Below are positions 35,075-45,483 of a DNA stretch of 64,000 nt, in pieces. The notes under the pieces are model-generated. The model was not told the origin of the DNA and did no database searches. It saw nothing but the letters and a program-made list of their open reading frames with translations. Numbering within the stretch: the stretch's first letter is position 1; every line of letters begins with the position of its first letter. Both the position numbers and the translations under genes were made by a program. This stretch comes from Zoroaster sp. YZ-2022. Taxonomy: Eukaryota; Echinodermata; Asteroidea; Forcipulatida; Zoroasteridae. The DNA lies in assembly GCA_029582265.1 (NCBI GenBank), contig CM055817.1, positions 23,318,161-23,382,160 of the forward strand. Reading direction: 5' to 3'.

Positions 35075-35574
35075 NNNNNNNNNNNNNNNNNNNNNNNNNN
35101 NNNNNNNNNNNNNNNNNNNNNNNNNNNNNNNNNNNNNNNNNNNNNNNNNNNNNNNNNNNNNNNNNNNNNNNNNNNNNNNNNNNNNNNNNNNNNNNNNNNN
35201 NNNNNNNNNNNNNNNNNNNNNNNNNNNNNNNNNNNNNNNNNNNNNNNNNNNNNNNNNNNNNNNNNNNNNNNNNNNNNNNNNNNNNNNNNNNNNNNNNNNN
35301 NNNNNNNNNNNNNNNNNNNNNNNNNNNNNNNNNNNNNNNNNNNNNNNNNNNNNNNNNNNNNNNNNNNNNNNNNNNNNNNNNNNNNNNNNNNNNNNNNNNN
35401 NNNNNNNNNNNNNNNNNNNNNNNNNNNNNNNNNNNNNNNNNNNNNNNNNNNNNNNNNNNNNNNNNNNNNNNNNNNNNNNNNNNNNNNNNNNNNNNNNNNN
35501 NNNNNNNNNNNNNNNNNNNNNNNNNNNNNNNNNNNNNNNNNNNNNNNNNNNNNNNNNNNNNNNNNNNNNNNNNN
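35075..35574. other. Assembly gap, 500 N
   Basis: Exactly 500 N, a conventional placeholder length. Its left edge is where the 18-bp minisatellite of block copy 3 should start. The true gap size is unknown. Confidence 0.99.
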
Positions 35575-35667
35575 TGCAAATTAAATGCCAAAAATCGGGG
35601 AGGGAGAAACTGATATTGTTGTAGTCATGACATCGCTAAAATAATGGCTAAAAATAATGGCTAAAAT

Positions 35668-35700
35668 AATGATATATATATATATATATATATATATATT
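35668..35700. repeat. (AT)n microsatellite
   Basis: Uninterrupted TA dinucleotide run after repeated TAATGGCTAAAA units. Confidence 0.9.
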
Positions 35701-35852
35701 CTCCATATAATCTTGAAAACTTTTGCAAAAAAAGTCAGGTGAAACTGGCCAGGAATCGCCTCAGATTGCACCACAGAGCATCCAGAATCCAAAATTTTCC
35801 GGAGCCCTTAAGCGGGCCCCGGACCCAACGCCGTAAGGGCTTCGCGCTCGCA

Positions 35853-35975
35853 TTTAATAATAATAATAATAAAGATTTGTAGCGCGCACATATCCACCCT
35901 GCTGGGCGCTTAAGGCACGAAAACAAAGAGAAAAAAAACATGATTACAAACAATATACAATGTTCGCATAGAAAA
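35853..35975 (-). mobile_element. CR1-like LINE 3' tail fragment
   Basis: (AAT)n followed by GCACATATCCACCCTGCTGG and ACAAACAATATACAATG, the same tail as the long LINE at 49010. Only the 3' end is present (5' truncation). Confidence 0.65.
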
Positions 35976-36052
35976 AAAAAAATTCGTGTTGGGTGTGCCC
36001 CCCCGTCTACAAAATTCCTGGATCCACGCCTGCAATGCCTCCGACTTACAAC

Positions 36053-36708
36053 TTAACCCTCCTGTTGATTGATCATTCAATATCATTCAAATGGTTTTGA
36101 ATGATAAAGGTACTATGCTAGCATGTGTAATGCTTGCTAAATGGTACTGTGTGGTGAATACATCTAAACTGTACATGGTACCGTTATCTACACAGCTAAT
36201 CCACCATTCATAAACAGACAGTTGCCAAATGGTACTGTGTGGTGAATGCATCTAAACTGTACATGGTACCATTATCTATACAGCTAATCCACCATTCATA
36301 AACAGACAGTTGCCAAATGGTACTGTGTGGTGAATGCATCTAAACTGGTACCGTTATCTACACAGCTCATCCACCATTCATAAACAGACAGTCGTCAAAT
36401 AATACTGTGTGGTGAACGTACAATGTACATGGTACTGTTATCTACACAGCTAATCCACCATTCATAAACAGACAGTTGCCAAATGGTAGTGTGTGGTGAA
36501 TACATCTGAACTGTACACGGCACCGTTATCTACACAGCTTATCCACCATTCATAAACAGACAGTTGTCAAATGGTACTGTGTGGTGAATACATCTGAACT
36601 GTACATGGCACCGTTATCTACACAGCTTATCCACCATTCATAAACTGACAGTTGTCTAGTTTTGAATGGTCAGTCAACTCACTGGCAAATTGTACAGTAA
36701 GACGGTTA
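36053..36708. mobile_element. TTAA-type element with 88-bp satellite
   Basis: Flanked by TTAA, left end CCCTCCTG, right end GACGG. About six units of 82-88 bp (36130-36660) carry AAATGGTACTGTGTGGTGAA and CACAGCTAATCCACCATTC. No coding capacity. Confidence 0.7.
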
Positions 36709-36856
36709 AAATTAGCTGCATTTACTGTATCTCAAAGGTCTTGTCATTGGGTCGAATCAGACCTCACAGCTGCAGACTTTTACATATATTTATTATTTTA
36801 TTTCTCTCCACAACAATTCTAAATGCACACAGAAAATAAATCAAAACTAAAAATCA

Positions 36857-37794
36857 TTAACCCTCCTACTCCAGCTGCACTTTAGTGGGAAGTTGCTATA
36901 GAGGTCAAAACCAGTCAACTGCCTGTTTTGACTGTTGACCCAAATGTGCACACAGGGGCATTTTTGACTGGTTTTGACTGTCATTTTGACCACCCTGAAC
37001 AATACCAGACAATGCTTTTACCAGTCAAAAACAGTTGACTCATTTTGACCTGTAAATGTACTTACTACACGTAAGGTTTGAGAGTGTTTGACTTTTAAGT
37101 GCACTAGATATATACAGGGTGTCCCCATAAAAAGTATACCGAGATCAAAATTACTGTAATGGCAAAACTACTTTATATATGGGAAAGAGAAATATATCTC
37201 TAGAAAGGGTAGAATGTCCTCTTTGCAATGAGTATAGCTTGTGATATTATTGACACAGGTGAGTGAACAAATTAGACAGATGTTAAAAGAATTACTGAAA
37301 GCAGGACTGTGACAAGTTTGCATATTTGAACAACAAATCTCAACCATGCAAGTGTGCAGAATACCAAATGCCTTTGTTTTTTTCAACAAATTATTGAAAA
37401 AAAGGAAATTAACTAAAACAAAGTAATCTGATTTGTTTTCGCCATTTCTTACCTCAAAAAGTTTAATGTGCAGGTTTTTAAAATGCTTTTTGGACCTTTG
37501 TTATTCAAATATGCAAACTTGTCACAGTCCTGCTTTCAGTACCCTTAACATCTGTCTAATTTGTTCACTCATCTGTGTCAATAACATCACAAGCTGTATA
37601 CCATTGCAAAGAGGACATTCTGCCCTTTCTAGAGATATATTTCTCTTTCCCATATATAAAGTAGTTTTGCCATTACAGTAATTTTTATCTCGGTATACTT
37701 TTTATGGGGACACCCTGTACATGTACCTTGGCAAGTATATCAACATATTTTACTGTTTTTGACACTTAACCCTTGACCCTTGTAGGAGGGTTAA
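36857..37794. mobile_element. TTAA-type element K (complete), split by foldback mariner
   Basis: TTAACCCTCCTAC at the left and GTAGGAGGGTTAA at the right are exact inverses. The interior contains AGTCAAAA-type motifs, as at 6454-6760. A 603-bp TA-flanked element is inserted at 37115. Confidence 0.8.
37115..37717. mobile_element. Tc1/mariner-like foldback element
   Basis: Ends CAGGGTGTCCCCATAAAAAG and its inverse, flanked by TA. Nearly the whole element is palindromic: 37115-37345 pairs with 37490-37717, leaving a short centre. The frames on the two strands encode the same peptide, reflecting the palindrome rather than a gene. Confidence 0.85.
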
Positions 37795-37905
37795 AATTAA
37801 TAAATATGCGGAGATGGCAATACTGAGGACTGTTTAAATCCCTCTAACTAAAAGGTTCAGTCTTCCAAAGACAACGTACAATAATAAGATTAAATTTAAA
37901 ACTTG

Positions 37906-38050
37906 TAGCTTTGCATGGTGAGGATGATAAGTAAGACTAATTGCGGTGACACCATGTGGAATCTCAATTGAGTAGTAATTAGTTCTGAAAAGAACTGGAG
38001 GTACAACTCGACGTTTCGATCAGTATGCTCTGATCGTCCTCAGGAGAATG
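37906..38050 (-). mobile_element. Penelope-like element terminal fragment with hammerhead-like motif
   Basis: Reads, on the minus strand, the same 40-base motif as 58348-58387, followed by the AACTCGAC...GAACTAATTAC segment and the CACCGCAATTAGTCTTA end. It is separated from any coding part of the element. Confidence 0.65.
38007..38046 (-). ncRNA. Hammerhead-ribozyme-like motif
   Basis: Identical to 58348-58387: CTGAGGA, a stem GATCAG/CTGATC with a six-base loop, then GAAACGTC and CTC/GAG flanks. See the entry at 58348 for the fold and its caveats. Confidence 0.5.
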
Positions 38051-38385
38051 ATTAAATTTGGAAGATTAAATTTGGAAGACTCAGGAAAATTTAATCCTTT
38101 CGAGTTTCTGCAAAAGTGCTAATATTATAAGGTGCCTTTCCTCTCCACAGAATGCACCTTGATATTTCCTCTATCATTTGAATGGATCAACAATGACCAA
38201 AACCAATTAGAAATGCCAAATAATGTGACTCTTTTTGACAGAACAACTCACCTCACATTATGAAGTCATCGAAGCCCAATAGTCTGGAACCCATATTACA
38301 GACTGTATCTTATCATATGAGTCAATCTGTGTAACCAGTCTATGTTGGCTAATGTACAAAGAATGGGTCTCACAAATTTCCTAAG

Positions 38386-39061
38386 TTAACCCTAACCCCC
38401 TAGCTATTTTGGCTAAGAACCTTCCTCAATCTGCCAAAATCCAATGCCATGCACAAACACCACCACCCAATTGTTGGACATAGCTGGAATTGGGACACCT
38501 GGCCCCATGCAAAGTATCCCTGTCTGGGCTATACAGTACTGAGTCCATCAAAATACAACACCATGCAGTAACACTACCACCCAACTGTTGGACTTAGCTG
38601 GAATTGGGACACCCGGCCCCATGCAAAGTATCCCTGTCTGGGCTATACAGTACTGAGTCCATCAAAATACAACACCATGCAGTAACACTACCACCCAACT
38701 GTTGGACTTAGCTGGAATTGGGGCACCCGGCCCCATGCAAAGTATCCCTGTCTGGGCTATACAGTACTGAGTCCATCAAAATACAACACCATGCAGTAAC
38801 ACTACCACCCAACTGTTGGACTTAGCTGGAATTGGGACACCCGGCCCCATGCAAAGTATCCCTGTCTGGGCTATACAGTACCGAGTCCATCAAAATCCAA
38901 CACCATGCAGTAACACTACCACCCAAATGTTGGACTTAGCTGGAATTGGGACACCCGGCCCCATGTAAAGTATCCCTGTCTGGGCTATACAGTACTGAGT
39001 CCATCAAAATTCACCAAACTCTGCTGTTGGAGTTTGAATGGTTTGGGGTGGTTAAGGTTAA
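38386..39061. mobile_element. TTAA-type element with 114-bp satellite
   Basis: TTAACCCTAACCCCCTAG at the left and TGGTTAAGGTTAA at the right. The interior is five tandem units of 114 bp (GTTGGAC at 38473, 38587, 38701, 38815, 38929) with high identity, suggesting recent expansion. Non-coding. Confidence 0.75.
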
Positions 39062-39283
39062 AGGGACAACATTGTCACAAGCAACAGGGCATGGAATCAG
39101 AGTGCTAGTTTTAGATTAACTCAGTGACTGAAAATAATACCTCACATGATAAGGTCATATTACCGTTGCTGCTGCATAAATGAGCCAGTAATTTTTCAGT
39201 CACTGTGTTCATCTTAAACTAGGACACTGATTCCATGCCCTATTGAAAATCTGCTCTGATCGTGACAATACTGCCCCTTTAAA
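39058..39283. mobile_element. TIR element (TTAAAGGGACAA ends)
   Basis: Inverted ends TTAAAGGGACAACATTGTCA and the CAATACTGCCCCTTTAA side. Related to 15512-15875 and abutting the preceding element at its TTAA. Confidence 0.7.
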
Positions 39284-39480
39284 GTCTGTAGTTCTAAGGT
39301 CTAGACCTTTAAGATAAAGCTAGGTTAAAAAGTAAAAAGTTTACTATTTTAGGCCCCCCCCCAAAAAAAAGTATAGTTTCTGGTCTCCATGTGAGTCGCC
39401 TCGGACCCGTGCATCAGCATTTTTTATTTATTTTTATTTTTTTGCTGTGAAACGATGCCCAATTGCAGCCAAAATGGAAA

Positions 39481-40241
39481 GAATGTCGTATCCGACTGCC
39501 ACTTTTTAAGGGCTTTTTGGAATTTTTTTGCAACCACTAACCAGTTAAAAAATGATTCTATCGATTTTTGGTGGTACAGAAAGCGAAAACTATCTTTAAA
39601 ATCCACTTTTATGATGGTTTTCAGACTTTATTTCCCTTCTAAAAAAAAACCTCCCCTTCAGAAAATAGAAGGATCCTATTATAGTTGCCACTGCGCATGT
39701 ACAATGACTGTGTTGGTCACTAATTGTGGAGTTTACAAGATCAGACTGACATGACTGAGGAAATCTATTTGTAATATTATGTACTAGTATATTTTTATTA
39801 CTGGCATGTGCGTTCAGTCAAACGCCTAATTACCTTGTATTTTTTATTTTTATTTTTATTTTTATTTTTATTTTTATTTTTATTTTGTATATGAACATGT
39901 ATTTATGTGTTGCATGGCGGCATTTGGAGAGCCACTTGATTGTGATTTAGTTCACATTTGGCAATCCTTCAGGGGTGTTACCATGTTATGTTCTGTTTTA
40001 CGTTTATTTTCATCTGCTTGTACTGTAACTTTTCTTGTTTGCCCTGAGAAATAATAAATGAAATGAAAAAAAAAAAGTCATCGTATACCAAAAATGCCTG
40101 ATTTTTCATGAAATAAATATCCTGGAATAATTTGAAGTATATGTCCATCATCATCCATAATGTTCTCCACCTTACTAGGTAGGTAAGATTACTTTATTGG
40201 TTATATTGAATGAGAAAAAGTGGCGGTCGGATACGACATTC
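39481..40241. mobile_element. TIR element B, fourth copy, interrupted by a LINE 3' end
   Basis: Starts GAATGTCGTATCCGACTGCC and ends with the inverse. About 39778-40075 is a retro-insertion ending in AAATGAAATG and a poly-A of 11, belonging to LINE family Q, with a (TTTTTA)n run at 39838-39885. This copy preserves the stretch that the CR1-like LINE disrupted at 49010. Confidence 0.75.
39778..40075 (+). mobile_element. LINE family Q 3' end in TIR element B
   Basis: GAGAGCCACTTGATTGTGAT and AATAATAAATGAAATG followed by poly-A match the insert at 3736-4027. 5'-truncated, no coding part. Confidence 0.65.
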
Positions 40242-40245
40242 TACA

Positions 40246-40490
40246 CGCCAAAATTGCTGGATCAATTGGGATTCTGCCGTGCTGTGCTTTAAACGACTTA
40301 TAAACGTTTGCCCGATTTGTGAGGCCTCTCTTAGCCACCATAGTTTATGGGAAATTTGGTCCCGCGTATACAATGTATCATGTATTTCCATGTTGGCGCC
40401 CCCCCCCCCCCCCAAAAAAAAAGACACGCATCAACACCCCGATTTTTAAGTCGACCGATGACCAGAAACAAGAGACTTTTTTTGTTGGCC
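40246..40490. repeat. Dispersed repeat P beside JMJD6 exon 2
   Basis: CCAAAATTGCTGGATCAATT through a C15 run to AGAGACTTTTTTTGTTGGCC. Its edge (40490) is 7 bp from the 5' splice site of JMJD6 exon 2 (GT at 40498-40497). Confidence 0.6.
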
Positions 40491-40498
40491 TTAAGTAC

Positions 40499-40707
40499 CT
40501 CTGGTGTCCATTTTTCAGTGGCAGGCCACCCACGCTGGTCGTTAGTCAACACACACGGTCTCCCTGGCTTCGCAAAACGTTGGATAAACTCTTCCACCGA
40601 ACACTGGGTTGAATCTATGCGTATTGCTGCGTCCGTGATGTTAGTTGTGGACAGGTCAAAGTTGTGATTGTAATTGTATTTCTCCCAGTCGTGATGATCA
40701 CGCAGCT
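40499..40707 (-). CDS. JMJD6 exon 2
   Basis: Acceptor with 14 T then ACAG before 40707, donor GAG|GTACTT after 40499. 209 bp, 69 full codons, reading LRDHHDWEKYNYNHNFDLST, then SVEEFIQRFAKPGRPCVLTN and GWPATEKWTPE. These match the JMJD6 region ahead of the catalytic JmjC barrel (SVEEF, GW, EKWT). The iron-binding HxD..H residues lie in later exons, not visible here: they may be in the N gap or left of the window. A dispersed repeat ends 7 bp from the donor. Intron 1 is 12,889 bp. Confidence 0.9.
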
Positions 40708-40822
40708 CTGTAAAAAAAAAAAAAATACCTGTTAACGCTTGGCATTTTCCATTTAATTTTGTTCCATTTAATTCATGAAAACACATGTAAACGATTATTA
40801 TTTCACCAATAAATCGCATGGT

Positions 40823-41237
40823 TAAGCTTGGGCGATATCGATATCGATATCGATTTATTTCATCCACAATATATCGGCAAACATATATCACGATTTTCGA
40901 TAATATCACGATTATTTTTTCATTCATGCATGATTGCTTTAGAGCCGGTAACCACAGGTGTACGCCTCTACAAGCAATAAATGCAAATTCACAATTAATC
41001 ACAAATTCGTTCGCTTTTGTTTCTCACTTCCAAACGCTGAAAAGACTGTTCTAGTTTTGTTTCCATGGAATTTCTGACTTGACTCACAATGACGAATTTT
41101 TTTAATCGCGATATATACATGTATCTTTTTAATCGCGATTTGCCGATATCTCGATAACTAAAAAAGGTTCTCGATATCGTAATCGAATAAAAAGGTCTTG
41201 CGATATTTGATATTATCGTGTTATCACCCATGCTTAT
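40823..41237. mobile_element. TIR element (TTGGGCGATATCG / CACCCATGCTTA ends)
   Basis: TAAGCTTGGGCGATA at the left and TATCACCCATGCTTA at the right are inverses with a few mismatches. The interior is full of ATCGATAT and AATCGCGAT motifs, making much of it self-complementary. In JMJD6 intron 1. Confidence 0.65.
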
Positions 41238-41418
41238 GATGCAGACGGATTGTCCTTATCTAGTACAGAAAATAATCCAAAATACAGCAATACGGATTTA
41301 GAAAAAACAGTCTGTACATGTAGATTAAAAATAATTAACCCTAACCATCCTAAATCCTTCAAAATCCACCGGAGGATTTGAATGATTTTGTAGGATTGAG
41401 GCAGGTTTCAAATTAAAC

Positions 41419-41790
41419 TACTGTAAAACATTTATTTTCGCGCTTTTCGCGTAACGATTAGAGAGCGCGAATTTAAAAGCACGCGAATTTATTACCCGCC
41501 CGGTGGATTGGTAAGTTACTAATATTTTCTTTGTTTACCTCTACCCCCCGGCCCCATAATGAAGACGTACCTACATGTACATACAGCATTGTGCATAGCG
41601 CCGGTGCACGACTTCGGCACTATAATTACTGTATGTCACCTTTGAAGTGGTAAATATGTGTCAACCACATCGTGTGCATTGTACTACAAGTCAAACATTT
41701 ACCGTGCGCGAAAGCAACAACCCGCGAATGTGTCGGTAGGGTGGCTGAGCGCGAAAAATTACTCGCGCGAAAATTACCAGTTTTACAGTA
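41419..41790. mobile_element. TIR element (TACTGTAAAAC / CGCGAAAA)
   Basis: Starts TACTGTAAAACATTTATTTT and ends with a TTTTACAGTA inverse. Subterminal TTCGCGC/GCGCGAAA blocks are also inverted. 372 bp, non-coding. Elements of this form are common in invertebrate genomes. Superfamily not assigned. Confidence 0.75.
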
Positions 41791-41828
41791 CTGGATGATT
41801 TTGGAGGATTGAGGGCTTACATGTATTT

Positions 41829-42143
41829 AGCCCTCCTACACATGGAGGCCACTCCAATCCACTAAATTCTGTTCTTCAGCAACCTTCAGTACATGTACAA
41901 GCCTGCTGTCCTTTCCAAGTAATCTTACAAAATCAACTGTGTGCCACCCAAGGCCACTGTAAATGTTGGAACATATTAGTATGGCCTGCAATGTATCAAT
42001 GGGAGACCACCTTACCCTGCAATCTCAGTGGTGTGACAGTGCACAGAAGGGTAACCATAGGAGGCCACTGGGCAACAGCTAATGGCTTGGAGTGGCCTGA
42101 ATGGGTTGTTTCAAAAATTGCACTGATTGTATAGGAGGGTATT
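41829..42143. mobile_element. Element J, uninterrupted copy
   Basis: CCCTCCTACACATGGAGGCC to TATAGGAGGGT. Matches 5889-6457 but lacks the 256-bp mariner-like MITE. The empty TA site is at 41977-41978. Confidence 0.8.
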
Positions 42144-42860
42144 AATTGTGGATGATTTTGGAGGATTGAGGTACATGTACAATGGTTGAATGAGATGCTG
42201 GAGGTTTTTGGAGGATTGAGGATGCTATTAGAAAAAAAAAAAAATGAATTTGAAGGATTGGGATGCTGTAACCAATAAAAAGTGTGAATCCCTTACTTGT
42301 GCATGTAGACATATGCTACAATCGCGGCCAAAATAGTTGGGACACGTTACAATAAACATACCCTCCCCTGTCCCCCGCTCCCAAATCTCCGCTCCCTGCT
42401 TCCCTGCTTCCCCGCTTCCCCGCTCCCCCGCTCCCCCCACCAATGTTGTTATCTCCGGAGCACAGACCGCGCAATGAGAGCCAACTTTGTCAGGGGGCCA
42501 GGGCCCCAGCGAGATTTGACCGGGATTGTCTGAATTCCCTTGTAGTATGTGAGCGACATGCCCATTTTATCCATGCGCTTATTGTCTGTCTTTGTGAATT
42601 TTATTTTATTTCAGTTTGTTTTATTTGATTATTACAGTCGTATTAGGCTATGTTTTCCCTGGAAGGGTGTTTGGTTTTGTTTCCCAAACATGAAATGGCG
42701 TCCAAAGGTTGAAATAAAGAACATTTTTTGGGGGGGAAAAAAATAATAATAATAAAATATTATTGTAGATTTTACCCTAACGTGTGATACATGTGTAAGT
42801 ACTATATACTCTGTATACTCAGTGTTTCCAGAGTGCTTCGGACAAAAAGTACAAACGTTC
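42144..42860. other. JMJD6 intron 1, repeat-rich stretch
   Basis: GATTTTGGAGGATTGAGG microrepeats (42150-42260), a CCCCGCTCC-rich run (42400-42435) and unassigned sequence. No exon was recognised. Confidence 0.4.
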
Positions 42861-42930
42861 TACTCGGGTGGGATTCGAACCTACGATCCCCACATTCCAC
42901 CGCAGATGTCTTAACCACTACACCACCGTG
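42861..42930 (-). other. tRNA-like head of a SINE
   Basis: On the minus strand an A-box (TGGTGTAGTGGTTAAGA) and B-box (GGTTCGAATCC) are separated by tRNA-like spacing. A degraded relative lies at about 43450-43510. Probably a tRNA-derived SINE rather than a gene. Confidence 0.5.
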
Positions 42931-42960
42931 GTACCCACTGAAGTGGAAGCAAAGGTTGAA

Positions 42961-43352
42961 TTAACCCTTGTATACATGCAGTCTCCAAAATGCTGCAAAA
43001 AAAACCTGCTAAGTACACAATGCTTTTTGTATGCATGCCTCAAAATATTGCATACTGTACACAAGAATGGTACATGGATACCCCAAAATGCCCCTGGGTA
43101 TGGGACAAACACAAAGTGTTCTGACCTTCACACAGTATGTGTATACCCCAAGTTACTGCACTGGTTTATTTCAAGTTAGCCTTGCAATGAAACAAAGCAG
43201 GTGGCTGCTTCAGTTTACCTCATCTCTCTGAAGAGCCTTGGGCTATGCCATTAATCTTTAGATAAGAAAGTGTGTACCGCAATGTCCCAGTTGAGACATT
43301 TTGAAGTATGGGTCCACTTTGTAAAGAACAACACTGATAATAGGAGGGTTAA
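42961..43352 (+). mobile_element. TTAA-type element, copy 1 of a pair
   Basis: TTAACCCTTGTATACATGCA to GATAATAGGAGGGTTAA. An inverted second copy is at 45484-45885. Non-coding, about 392 bp. Confidence 0.75.
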
Positions 43353-44165
43353 AGAACATTGGGGGAAAAAAAAAACAATATTTTTTTTAAATAATAAAAT
43401 ATTATTGCTGATTTTACCATAATGTGTAATAAGCACTGTATACTCTGTGTTTCCTGAGTGCTGCATTTCACGGCAGGTGTCTTATTTACTATATCACCGT
43501 GGTATCCGCTGACAAAACCCCAGTTCGATCTCATTCATCTGTCGATTGACAATGTAGCCATGGTTCACCACTGTACAATAAAGAAGGAGAGTCACTCCCT
43601 TTCTATTTTGGTTTCGATGGATCACCGTTGGATTTTTCGTCAAAATAACGGAATGAGGGGATGGAAACAAATTGAAGAGGCTAGTATGTTGTTTACATCC
43701 TAATGTGCTTATCGCGTTGAACACAAACTCTCTTTTGGGAACTTATGGACCAAAATGGCATGGTGAAGCGAGATTTGACCGGGATTGTAGGTGGGTTATA
43801 AACAGTCATGGTTCATTGGTTTCGGATTGATGATGAAGGATTGAAGCAGTTGGGATCCTCCATAAAACTCATATTGGATAATTTTGAAGGATTGAGGCTG
43901 TTACCCACAAAAAATATCAAGGGGGTTAGGGTTAACATAGACCTACGATTTTTTTATGGACACAAGCTGAAAGCACTAGCGATAGAATCTAGATATAGGG
44001 GATTCTTTCGTCTACATGTACGCATAGTTCATTTAGGCCCATTATGTACAATCAAAGCCTGGCACAAAATTTCCTCAAAAATTTATGGTTGTATTAAAAT
44101 CAATTATTTCCAGGGAATCGTAATATAACATTCATGAAATAAAAAAGGCCACATATTGTGGAAAT

Positions 44166-44463
44166 GGACCTTCTACTACAAGGGTCAAAATCAGTCAAAA
44201 AGTTGATATACATTGTACTTGCCAAGGTATATCTAGTGCACTTAAAAGTCAAACAATGTCAAACCTTACGTGTAGTAAGTACATTTACAGGTCAAAATGA
44301 GTCAACCGTTTTTGACTGGTAAAAGCATTGTCTGGTGTTGTTCAGGGTGGTCAAAATGACAGTCAAAACCAGTCAAAAATGCCCCTGTGTGCACATTTGG
44401 GTCAACAGTCAAAACAGGCAGTTGACTGGTTTTTGACCTGTACAGCAATAGTAGGAGGGTTAT
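44166..44463. mobile_element. Element K fragment
   Basis: TACTACAAGGGTCAAAATCA through AGTCAAAA-type motifs to GTAGGAGGGTTA. Matches 6454-6740 in the same orientation. Confidence 0.65.
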
Positions 44464-44554
44464 TAATGTAAAAAAAAAAATTCTCCAGTTTTTGGACTCA
44501 GCGCGCATCACCTCAGAAAACCAACGCGTCGACATGATTAATTTTTATTTTTTT

Positions 44555-44870
44555 GCTAAGAAACTATGTCCAATTGCAGCCAAAATTGCTGGATTGATTA
44601 GAATTCCGCCGTGCTGTGTTTTAAACAACTTTTTCAAAAAGGGGTATGAACGTTTGCCCGATTTGTGAGGCCTCTCTTAGCCACCATACTTTGTACATGG
44701 GAAATTTGGTCCCCGCATATACATGTATCATGTATTTGCCTGCTAGCAAAAAAGACAAACAAAAAAGATTACAACAACAACAACAACAACAACAACAAAA
44801 ATCACCGCACCGATTTTGAAGCCGACCGACGACCAGAAACTGACCAGCCTTTTTTTTGGGCCTACAGTGT
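44555..44870. repeat. Dispersed repeat P
   Basis: Full-looking copy from AAACTATGTCCAATTGCAGC through CCCGATTTGTGAGGCCTCTC, an (ACA)n run at 44775-44797, to TTTTTTTTGGGCC. Confidence 0.6.
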
Positions 44871-44884
44871 AAGTGTGTCCTCTA

Positions 44885-45115
44885 TCATCTTTTAAAAGAA
44901 AATCTATGATTTTTGTCATAATTGGATAGAAAAGTGGCGGTAGTATTCTGCATTCGTTCCGTGTGTTTAACCAGTTCGCGTCGGAGGCTGTGTATACACG
45001 CAATTTTTGTTTGCACCACGGATCGGAGAGTGTCTAAACACGCCACAGGAAACTCCGGAATATTTGTATGCGTGCTCGGTAGTGCCGGCCACCCGCTGTG
45101 GAAGCTTCCATTCAC
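44885..45115 (-). other. Unidentified exon-like open frame
   Basis: A 76-residue minus-strand frame with a protein-like middle (EFPVACLDTLRSVVQTKIAC and SLRRELVKHTERM). The right part overlaps a TIR-like ACTACCGCCACTTTTC sequence. Codon content is GC-richer than the surrounding intron. It could be a captured or nested exon, or chance. I do not recognise a family, and no convincing splice pair was found. Confidence 0.25.
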
Positions 45116-45483
45116 GGTGTGTGTGGGAAAAAAAAAAACACCACAGGGGCCCAGAAAAACTTTTTTATTCCCAACGCGAACTGGTTAAGGGCACCATTGA
45201 TGTCCCAGGATCATAGCTCATCCGCCCCAGAACATCGATTGCGCATCAGAACTCGTCTCTTTCAATCGCCCAGCCCTGTAAATCAAGCCCTGTCGCCCTT
45301 GCGCAATCGATGTTCTGACACGCATTCAATGTTCTGACCCTAAGTAAGTTCATCGCATTATTCAGTGAACAACTGTGCACAATGTCAAAGCATAATGTAC
45401 ATGTACATGTGTTATTAGCAGACGACAAAATGGCCAACATCTCACTGGATGTGCATGTATCCATTGCTCAAAATGTCAAAGCA

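Noticed and set aside
34905..35624. Open frames running through the N gap
   Set aside because: Unknown bases contain no stops, so these are artefacts of the gap.
38450..39030. CRISPR-like array
   Set aside because: Units are 114 bp and directly tandem with no unique spacers, in a eukaryotic sequence.
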